DNA of 64,000 nt from Prorocentrum cordatum (lineage: Eukaryota > Sar > Dinophyceae > Prorocentrales > Prorocentraceae): contig CAUYUJ010019618.1 of assembly GCA_963575745.1 (NCBI GenBank), forward strand, positions 1-64,000, read 5' to 3'. Numbering within the stretch: the stretch's first letter is position 1; the number at the start of each line of letters is the position of its first letter. The notes under the pieces were generated by a model that saw only the letters and a program-made list of their open reading frames with translations, was not told the origin of the DNA and searched no databases. Both the position numbers and the translations under genes were made by a program. Below, piece after piece: positions 46,411-57,023 of the stretch.

Positions 46411-48643
46411 TTAGACAAAGTGCGCTTCAGACCGAGGCGGCCAGGAGTACCACTCCTCGGCGAGCTCCATGGCCAGCGGGCAGAACGGGCCCTGCGTCAG
46501 CACCACGTAGGCCAGGTCCTGGCAACGCTGGAACAAGCCGCCCCTGTGCGGAACTCGTCGCACACGTACGCGCGCATCGCTGTGAGCATATATGTCCACG
46601 CGGCTGCAGCCGATGGACACATGTGCCAAGCATGCGTCGGTATATTGTGACGACCCGCCCGCCTGCCCTGACGCCCGGCGGGGTCGTTCGCGGTGGGCCT
46701 CACCTGGGCGCCCAGCTGCGCGGCCAGCGTCTGGCGGCGGGTGGCCCTGGCGCGCCCACCGAAGTCCACTGGGCGGGCAGCGTCCAGCTCTGCGGCCAGG
46801 TGCCCTCCGCGCATCTCGCGGCGGCGGGCGGTCGTCTCGCTCGCCGAGCGGACGCCCTTGCCCGAGCCCTTGTCGTCGGACGCCCGCGCCTCGCTGGCTG
46901 AGCGGCCCTTGCCCGCGCACTTGCCCGTGCTGGGGCCTGCCCGCTGCCGCTCGCCGAGCGGCCACTTGCACTTGCCCGCGCTGCCGCGCGGCTGCCCGTC
47001 GACCGTGGGGGCCGCGGCGCTGGCGCCAGCCGCCGCGCGGGCCGCGGTGCTCGGGCGGCGCTGCGGGGAGCGCACGGGCGGGCCGCGGCGCGCAGGCGGG
47101 CCGCGGGGCGGCGTGCCCGAGCGCGGGCGCGCTCGGCCGCCGCGCGAGCGCGAGCGCGAGCCGCGGTGCGCCTGGCGGGCGCGTTGCGGCCGTGCCTTGC
47201 TGGCGGCGGCGCGCGCGGGGGGGGGGCGACGCCCTGTGCTGCGCGCGCCGGCGGCGGCGGCGGCAAGGGGGCCCCGCCCCGCATCGGCGGACGCGGGACG
47301 CGTGAGATGGCTGCCTGGTGACGATATCACCCGTGTCCGACAGCTGCAGTTATCACTGCCACCACCCCCCATAATGTGTACGGGGTGGGTCAATTGAGGG
47401 GCGTAGGACATGCCCCCGCCCCCCCCACTCGCCACCGAGATATCGTCACCCGTGCACGGATGATGATCTATCGGTGGCGGGCGGGGGTCGGTGGCCGTGA
47501 TATCTGCACCCCCGAACATTGGCGATTGCGTCCGATGGGCCTGGGCCACGCCTGCACCCGCGCCGCCGTCGGCCCGCGGGCGCACCGCCCGCGCCGCCGT
47601 CGGTGCGCACGACGGCATCGGCACCGCCGGCGCACCGTGGTCAGCCGTGGGCGCACCATCGGCGGGAGGGGCAGCCGTGGGCGCACCATCGGCGGGAGGG
47701 GCGGGAGGGCACGCCGTCGCCGCACCGCCGTCGGCGGGAGGGGTTGGCGGGCCGTCGTTGCCACCGCCGCCCCCGCCGCCGCCACCAGCCGCAGCCCCCG
47801 GCACCTCGTGCAACCCGTAGCTGCGGCACATCAGCGTCGGGCTGGGGTCGGCGTTGAGGACGGGCGTGTGCCAGCCCATCATCGGCGGCACCACTGCGCC
47901 ATTGGCGCCAGGCGTCGCCGCAGCCCACGCGCACAGACCAGACGCGGCGTCACCCGCTGTGGCGTTGCCCGCGTCGCCCTCTGCGGCGGCGCCGCCCGCG
48001 GCGCCCGATGCGACGCCGCCGCCCCAGAAGAGGCGCCCGCCCGCCCAGCCTGGGACGGGATGCACAAACCTCACACACACACACACACGTTTACGTATGT
48101 GTGTACATGTAAACATTGACAGTGTGAGCACATGGAGCTACAGCTGGATGCTCACACTGTCCACGCATATATGTAAACAAGAATCCGTTGGTCCCGAGGG
48201 GCTAGATCACCCAACATAGCCCATGGTGCCCCCCCAAGGGGCGCTCTATATACACAACCATCCCCAATGCGGCATCCACGAGATAGCCTCCGACACACGT
48301 CCAAGATGCCCCGAACACCGTGCGGTGGTGGTGAGCTGCAGCTCATGTTATGATCATTCCCGCCCCCGCGCCTATCGGCGAATCGTCGCCAAAGAACTTG
48401 AGCATGACGTCGCCCGCCTCGGAGGTGAACACGCCAGGCACCCACGGGGCCCTGTGCTGGCCACCTGCCGCAATCAGCGGCTCCGCCAGCTGGATCATGG
48501 CCCCAAACAGCGGGTCCGCGTCCTGCTGCGTCAAGAACATCGCGTGCGGCAGCGCCGTCATGGCGGCGGCGGGCACGGGCAGCGGCGGCGCGGCGGTGGG
48601 CGGTGGGCGCGGGCTGCAGCTCGCGTAACAGTGGCGTCGGCGG

Positions 48644-48674
<31 letters not shown>

Positions 48675-51600
48675 CAGCCGCCGTCGACGACGCCGACGAC
48701 GACGACGACGACGACGAGGCCGTCGCCGCCGCCGCCGTCGGGCTCGCGCTTCCCTTAGACGGTCGGGGCGATTCGGGATTCCCCAGGATGTCTGGGCGAG
48801 GCGCAGCTGCACAAATACCATGTAATCACAAACCAGCTCGCCGCTAGGGCGCGCGCTCGGCTGCCGAGATTACGACGGCCTCTTATTTGCTGCGCCACCC
48901 GCTGTTATGCATGGTTCCGATTGGCTTCTGCTGGTTATGTCATGTGCTGCGCCCTCGGCCGCCGATCACACACCTGGCCCATATTGCGCCCTCGGTCGCC
49001 GGTGGTTGCGCCATATGTTGCACCCGCGGTCGCCGATTGTATAACCAGCCTTGGTTGGGTGCGCCCTCAGCAGCATGGGTTGTGCCATAGGTTGCGCCCT
49101 CGGCCGCGTGTGATGTAGCTGGCTCATATTGCGCGCTCGGCCGCCGAAAATATAATTGGCTCCTATTGGGCGCGCAATGGGTTGCACACTCGGCAGCCGA
49201 GGATATAACTGGCTCCATCACACAATCGGCGAACGATGATTTGCTTCCCCCTCGGCCTCGTCTTCCTCCTTGTCTCCCTCGTTCCCTCGTCGCCCTCACA
49301 AAAAGGAAATCCGTCGTAACGCACAGCGGGTGGGGAAAAAAAACAAAAACAATCGGCCAGCGATGATGTTGCTCCTATTATGGCTACGCCATAGGCTGCG
49401 CCATCGGCCGCCGAGGGTATGCATGGCTCAACTGTATTACGCAATTGGTGGCGCCCCGCCCGCCAAATTCAATAACTGGGTTCGGGCTACAGCCGACACC
49501 AGCACGAGCATACTCGCCAGACTGCGCGCACCTTTCTGACGGAACGCGGTCACGAGCCTGGGAACCCCACGAGTGCCCGACCGCACGGAAAATTAAAGAC
49601 TCAGGGTGTCGGCGCACCTTAGTTCTCTGCTGGCTGTCCTGCACCATGTGTATGCTGACTTTTCTGCACCATGTGGTAATATGATCCACAAGACAACTAG
49701 ATGCGCCTAGCCCTGACTGGTGCCGCTGCGCCACGTTCATACCCACACCCCATACCTATCCATCTCCCCCCACCCCCTACGCCGCTGCAGCGGTCTAGGA
49801 CTTTACCCAGTCCCCCAATTCAATCGCGAGGCGATCGCGTGCCATCGCGCTGATGGTATCGGGGTCGCGGCGCATCACGATCGCCTCGGCCAGCTGGACC
49901 GCGTTGATCTTCCAGAACCCTGGCCGGGGCGCCCCGTCGGCGCGCTTCTTCTTCCGCGGCGGCTGCTGCTGCTGCTGCTGCGTGTTGCTGATGTGAACGG
50001 CTGCTGCTTTAGCAGCTGCGGCTGCGGCGGCTTCGGCTGAGGCGGCGGCAGCATCTGCGACTTGCTGCTGGCGCTGCTGATGCTGCTGCTGCAGCAGCTG
50101 ATGCTGCTGCGCGGCGGTCGCCAGCTGTGCCTGCCACTGCTGCTGCGTGTACGGCCACTGCTGCTGCTGTTGCTGCTGCAGCAGCTGCTGCTCGTGCCAC
50201 TGCTGCTGCATCAGCTGCTCACGCATCAGCTGCTCCTGCTACTGCTGCCTGCGCAACTGCTCGCGCTGCAGCTCGTGCCACTGCTGATGCTGCTGCGTCA
50301 ACTGCGACTCGTGCCGCTGCCCGTCCTCCTGCGGGTTGACGGCCTCCCGCTGCGGCTCGCGCCACGGCTGGGGCTGCTGCGGCACGTGGTACTGCAGCGC
50401 CGCCGTCGGCATGCCCTGCAGCTCCGCAATGCCGACGACGCCGTCGCTCATCACGGGCCCACACGACCGCCCGACGCAACGCGGGCCTGCCCTCCGCTGA
50501 CCTGGGCGCGACAGCTGCAGCTGACGCCCGCGATGCATGCGACGTCGTCTGCAGCCGACATCCGACGGTCGACGCGCACGACGGCGACGAACCACGGACG
50601 ATACGCAATCATCCGAATGGAGCGACTGACGACGAACCCACATTGGAGTGATGAGGGGGGAGGGTGATTCACATCGCTGCCCATCCACATCATGTGCCTC
50701 GCACCTCGTCGCAGTCACAATCCTCGACGCACTGACACCGCCCCTCATTGGCCCACCGTATGCTGCATCACTGTTGTTGCCCCGCGTCGTCGTCGTCCGT
50801 CGCCCTGCGTTCTTTACCACGCGCGCAGCGCAGCTGCGCCCCCCCGCCCCCCATGCATGCACATATCCTACGCCTAAGCACCCGCTGCTGCGGCTGCAGC
50901 CGCTGCTGCATGGCCACTTGCACCCCCCACCTGCCACGCGCGCGCGCGGGCGCGCGCGGCGCGGATCGCGGCGTGCCCCGCGCATTCAGGCTTGAACCAC
51001 TTGTAGGTCCAGCCGCCCTCGCCCGCCCGTCGCCTTGCGACGTGCGCGCTCCTCTTGCGGAGCCAGTGGGCGCCGACCGCTCTGGGGGGCGCCGCCGCCG
51101 CAGATGCGCCGCCATCGTCGCCGTCCTGGGCGCCGCCCTCTGCGCCGCCCTGGGCGCCGCCCTCGGCGCCCGCGTCGCCATCCTCGGCGCCGTCATCGGC
51201 GACCTCGTCGTCGTCCTGGCCGTCCGATCCCGCGAGCGATGCGCTGTCATCGGCGCCGTCCTCGGCGTCGCCCTCGGCGCCGCCCTCGGCGCCCGCGAGG
51301 TCCTTGGGATGCCCAGCTACAGCTGGAGAGCATACGCAACCTAACCACACCAACGCACAAACAACTACACGTCCCCAGCTGCAGCTGGGCACCATCCAAC
51401 CACACTATCTGTCCTGCGCGGCCTGGGCGCGGAGGCGGGCGAGGGCGTCGGGCTCCAGCTCGACGAACAGGGACCGCCGCTCGTCGACGTTCTGCAGCAC
51501 CCTGACGACTCCGCCACCGCAGGCGACCTCCACGACGGGGGGGGAAGGTGCCCGCACCCACCACGGCCTCGTAGTCCTTCTGGGGGGAGGGGGGGGGGGG

Positions 51601-52133
51601 GAGCTGCAGCTGGGTAACAAACACTAACACCAAGCACCCATATCCTTGAGAAGCTCGCGCATCTTGTGGGCGCCGTAGGTGCTGATGTCGGCCCCCAGCG
51701 GCGCAGCCGCCTGCAGGCTCGCCTGCTTGCGCTTGCGCTTCAGCGGGTCCACCATCTTCCGCACCACCGTGCTGCGCAGTTCCACTAACCTCTAGTGGGG
51801 ATGTCCTGGTGCCCACGCATCGGGCAATGCCAACTTAGTAAAAGCAGCCCTGCCCACCGCGTAGGCCACTGCATGCAATGACACATTAACCCCACCCAGA
51901 CCGATCTACCCCGCGCGCGCGTCGGCCGTGGCAGGCGCGTCGGCCGCGGGATCTATACATAGAATATGTGGCCCCGAACGGGCAGGCGGGCGTGCGGCAG
52001 CACGGGTGTCGACTTTTCGATGGACATCCACCTCGCCAAAGGCAGTGCCGTCGACGACCACCTCATTCGACACGCGCCATGCGCATCCGCCGTCGATGGT
52101 CACAACCGCTGGCCGAACCACCGCAATCGCCAT
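46411..52133 (-). CDS. Gene I: multi-exon hypothetical protein, interior partly resolved
   Basis: Minus strand. Well-supported exons: 52133-52004 (MAIAVVRPAVVTIDGG start), 51784-51636, 51579-51423, 51302-50931; then a Gln-rich exon from about 50453 to 49807; 48576 to about 48350 (FLTQQDADPLFGAMIQLAEP); a Gly/Ala/Pro-rich part between about 48060 and 46700; and a terminal exon, about 46545-46411 (QRCQDLAYVVLTQGPFC and onward, TAA). Exons 1-4 join in frame through GT, GC and GC donors, except for one extra C in a C8 run (51537-51544). Exon 2 has a bipartite basic run (KRKRKQ). Exon 4 is GAEGGAQ-type acidic repeats followed by GGWTYKWFKPE. An in-frame TAG (50239-50241) interrupts the Gln-rich exon. 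The 5-kb locus may be more than one gene; it includes a satellite at 48.9-49.2 kb. No family recognised. Introns carry GCTGCAGC palindromes. Confidence 0.45.
48925..49225. repeat. 35-60 bp satellite, TTGCGCCCTCGGCCGCCGA type, copy block 1
   Basis: About seven diverged units, each with GCGCCCTCGGCCGCCGA followed by an AT-rich word (ATATAACTGGCTCC-like). One more unit is at about 49385-49430. It lies inside the gene I locus, probably intronic. The same family is at 52325-52620. Confidence 0.75.
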
Positions 52134-52974
52134 GTGCACACCGCTGTCTTTATAACCCCTAGACCGCCGCCACACCTGTGCCACAAAGGCTAAGCGGAGA
52201 CGCGGCGGATGCGCATGCGCCAAATCACACGACAGCTCGCCGCGTGGGCTGCAGCCCAAAAAACGAGCACATGTCGGGCGAAGCCCGCACGCAATTTGAT
52301 GCCCAGCCACTCTGTGCCCCGTCTGCGTCGCGCCATAGGTTGCGCGCTCGGCCGCCGAGGGTGTGATTATATAGCTCCTGGTTGTGCCATAGGTTGCGCC
52401 CTCGACAACCGATGACATAGCTGGTTCCCATTGGTTGTGCCATTGGCTGCACCCTCGGCCGCCGAATACATATCTGGCACATAGTAGATTGTGCAGTCGG
52501 TCGCCGAGGATATAAGTTGCACCCAATGGTTTCGCCACTGGCTGCGCCCTCTGCCGCCGACGATATAGTTGGATCATTCTGGCTCCTATTGGTTTTGCCA
52601 TAGGTTGCGCCCCCGCCCGTCAGTCAGTTACCTCGCGAGAAGCAAATTCTGGCTAACGCCCGACATGTTATGACACTCCCTGTCCCTCACCACCCTCGTT
52701 TCCCCTCCCGTCATCCCACTCGACATCGTCATCCTCGTCGCATATACTACACTGTCGCATTCCTCTGCCACCCCCTCCCTCATCCGATCCGCCGCCCTCC
52801 CCCGCGCGGGCTGCAGCCCATCGGGCGCCTGCAGCGACCCGACGCGCGCAATTGATTATCGGCGCGCGCGGCCGACACGCCGTCGACAGACATCGATGGG
52901 TTCATATGTCAGCCGACGCCCAGTCGGCTGAAATGTCTCCCGACGCGCGGTCGGCAGGCTATACCGCGCAGCTA
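52134..52974. other. Spacer between genes H and I
   Basis: Holds the second satellite block (52325-52620) and two GCTGCAGC palindromes (52245-52258, 52808-52819). The minus frame 5' of 52133 is open to 52601 through the satellite, so an upstream exon ending at an intron before GTGTGG (52176) is possible. A pyrimidine-rich section spans 52670-52800. Confidence 0.5.
52325..52620. repeat. 50-60 bp satellite, TTGCGCCCTCGGCCGCCGA type, copy block 2
   Basis: About five units with GCCATAGGTTGCGCCCTCGG and (G)ATATA(A/G)(T/C)TGG words, spaced 50-57 bp. Clearly the same family as 48925-49225. Confidence 0.75.
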
Positions 52975-55556
52975 TCACTGCACCTTGCGCTTCTGCCCCT
53001 TCTGCAGCGGCGGCACATGCAGCTTGAGCTGGTCGCCTGGGAGGCTACGCAAACCGCGCGTCGTCGTTGTCGTCGTCGTCGTCGTCGTCGCGCCTGGCTT
53101 CACCTCCTTGGTGTTCACCATGCACGGCACGTTCAGCTTGTGTGTGCCAGTGGTGTCCGTCAAGACCACCTCGGCGGCGCTCTGCTTCATGTTGCCGTCG
53201 CCGGAGGAACTGGGGACCTGCCAGGGCGGCGCCACCCACGGCTTCTTCGCCTTCTCGCCCGCAGCGAAGCGCGGCAAGATGGCAACGTTGAATGCCGATG
53301 GTGGCATGCCATCACGCTGCAGCGTGACGGTTCCCAGGTCGACCGCCGATGTCGGCTTGTCAGTCCAGGTCGCGCCGGCGGCCTTCGTGACGAACCTGGT
53401 GCTGGACGCCACCAGCGCGAGCTCGCCTTCTTTGTTTTTGGTGTCGCCTTCGGGGCGCGAGCTGCAGCTCGACGCCCAGGGTGAATTGTCAACCTACCAC
53501 AACTAATCACACACACACACACAACGCTGTTTAGGCACAGCGCGCCTGTGAGATGCACCGCGGTCGGGAGCTCCAAGATCACGATGGCCGTGAGCACCTC
53601 GCAGCGCTTGTCATGCGCGACTCGCGCCGCGCGCATGCATATGCCGATGACGACGTCGGCGCCCCAGCCACTGAGGTCCACGCCGCGCGGCTGCATGGCG
53701 ACCTGGCGCTTAAAACCCCTCAGCAACGTCATGGTCTTCTTCTCCAGCTCGGCGTTGATGTCGACCGTCTTCGGCTCCATGGCGCGGGCGCCCACGCGCT
53801 GCCTAGTAGCAGCGCGCGCGTCGATAAGGTGCACGGTCGCCCCGGTCACATCCGAGACCCCCCATGCCTCATTTCCGCCGCCCGCTTTTAAACTGGCGAA
53901 CGCCCCTTTCACGACGCCCATCGTTTCTATCTTGTATTTTGAGCTCTTCATCTGCTCCACAGTCAGTGGGCCTGCGCCACGGGCTGCCTACGGCGCCGAC
54001 GACGCAGGTGCCGGCGCGCCTGCTCCCTCCTCACCCCCCAAGCTAACACCGAGTGCCTCGGCCACCTGGGGCGTCTTCATCTGGAGCCTCCCGCCCGGCG
54101 CCAGGACGAACTCCTGCAGCCATGGCTTCAGCCAATGATGCCGCACGTCGTCGGGGAGGGACGGGGCGGGCTGGGGGAGATAAAGGGGGTCGGCTGCAGC
54201 CGACATGCCCGCGTAAAGTCCTGGGCGATCTGGTCGAGGCTCGTGTAGTCCTCACCCGTGCACTCGATGTTCCAGCGCTTCGCCAGGAGTTTCGCGACTT
54301 TTCAGTCGAACGACCCGTTCGCCATTACCAAGTCCCGATCCTGTGGCGAGCATTACTAACACATGGTTGCATGCGGGGAGGTCGGCTGCAGCCGACCACC
54401 CTTGAGGCATGACGCGGGCATGCATGTGCTATGTGAGTTCGGCTGAATCCATCCATCAGGCCGTCGGTCGCGTCGATCAGATCGCGCGCCCTGCTCGTGA
54501 GCTTCTCGCCCGCGAGCAGCTCTGAGCGGATCTTCTGGTTACCGAGTGAGTTCACATGGGTCTCGAGCAGGAGGCTGCACCTGGAAAGCACACGCATGAG
54601 AGACACCATCATCACACATTGGGGGTGGGGGTGGAGGGGGCGCGCGCCTGCCGTCTTTCGCAACGTGAGACGTCAGGTTCGCCTTGAACAGCGCGTTGCA
54701 CACGTGCGGGATGGGATCCCTAGGGAACTTCTTAACCAACGTGTCGACTGCCGAGATGAAGTCAGACCCCATGGTCTTGACGGTGCCAACAGTCACCTAA
54801 ATATCGCCGCTGCAGCGGCGAATGGCGAGGGGGCGGGGGAGGGGCGCGTGTCGGAACTGGCTACAGCCATGTTTGTCAGCGCCGCAGCCTTGGTGTAGGC
54901 GTCCAGGTCCTTGAGGAGCTCGCCGTTGCCACCGCCCCCCTGCACGTGCGCGAGCAGGTGGTGCAGCCGTGCAGCGCACTGTGGCTGCTCCGCAGCAGCC
55001 GTCGCCATGATCGCCTCCTTGGGCGGCGTCGCGCCCGCGGCGTTCGCGATGTCGAATGCCTTCTGCATGCGCATCATCACCATTACCTCCGTCTTCTCCT
55101 CTTTCACGTCCAGGTTCAAGGCTTCCTGAATCCACTGCAGCGCGATGCTGCGATTGTCGACATCGTCGTCGTCGCCGCCGTCGTCGTCGTCGCGCGCGCG
55201 CGTTCGACGGGGGGTCGGCGGCACAGCTGCAGCTGGGCGGGCGAACTCCACGAAGCCTGGCACGTGCACCTCCACCTGGTAGGACACGACGGTCCACGTC
55301 AGCCCTGGCTCGATCGCCTCGATGAAGGCGGGCTGTTCGTGGAACAGCTCCTTGTGCAGCCGGCCTGTCAGGTCGGCTAACTCACCCTCCTGGGTCTTGC
55401 ACCCCGCGCCGACGGCGCGGAGGAACGCGTTGGCGTGGTTCCCACCAATCGCCAGGTACCTGACCCGATCTGAGGGCGGGCTAGGGATGCGCTGCCCCGA
55501 CCGCTGCGCGAGCTCCTCGTTGAGTGACAACGCGTGCTTCAGCGAGGCGGAGCCCA
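52975..55556 (-). CDS. Gene H: seven-exon hypothetical protein, at least 683 aa (5' end open)
   Basis: Minus strand exons 55556-54868, 54796-54672, 54580-54444, 54297-54221, 54170-54044, 53971-53546, 53447-52975; sum 2054 nt, in frame to TGA. Introns are only 50-146 nt, with donors GC, GT, GC, GA, GC, GC and acceptors all AG. Exon 1: SLKHALSLNEELAQRSG, then VRYLAIGGNHANAFLRAVGA, an acidic Asp run, then long helices. Exons 2-5 are helical (DFISAVDTLVKKFPRDPIP; SRARDLIDATDGLMDGF; IAKLLAKRWNIECTGEDYT; LQMKTPQVAEALGVSPLTVEQ, which resembles a helix-turn-helix). Exon 6 contains ADVVIGICMRAARVAHDKR. Exon 7 has a beta-rich part, a Thr10 run from (ACG)n, and a basic end (KGQKRKVQ). No family recognised. 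An upstream exon is needed because exon 1 starts in phase 1 after a GA-rich tract. Confidence 0.65.
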
Positions 55557-55563
55557 CTGGCGG

Positions 55564-56876
<1,313 letters not shown>

Positions 56877-57023
56877 CGAGAGTGCCCTGCACTCAGACCG
56901 CAGCCGCGACGCGAAGCGCCCCGCCTCGGAGCCAGTCTCCCAGGCCTCGCGAGACCGGAGGGGTCCCAGCAGGACCCTACTGATTCGCGTCACCTCTTCC
57001 CTCCCACCAGAGCGCCCGCCGCA

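Larger units (their letters stand above)
46601..55235. repeat. Thirteen perfect palindromes of 12-18 bp centred on GCTGCAGC
   Basis: Perfect palindromes at 46601-46612, 48332-48345, 49782-49793, 50512-50523, 50890-50903, 51374-51389, 52245-52258, 52808-52819, 53458-53471, 54189-54204, 54380-54397, 54804-54821, 55224-55235. Longest: GGTCGGCTGCAGCCGACC and TCGCCGCTGCAGCGGCGA (18 bp). Flanking arms differ between copies, so pairing is kept while sequence is not. Most fall in introns of genes H and I; the one at 55224 is in an exon. Confidence 0.9.

Noticed and set aside
42815-46418. Minus-strand ORFs of about 1180-1190 codons rich in Pro/Gly/Ser/Arg
   Set aside because: They are translations of the stop-free 13-bp minisatellite; every frame and both strands give equally long ORFs.
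54255-54300. In-frame TGA within gene H after an apparent DRDLVMANGSFD exon
   Set aside because: Placing the acceptor at AAAAG (54298) with a GC donor at 54443 removes the stop and gives a smooth helical sequence, so no nonsense codon or recoding is needed.
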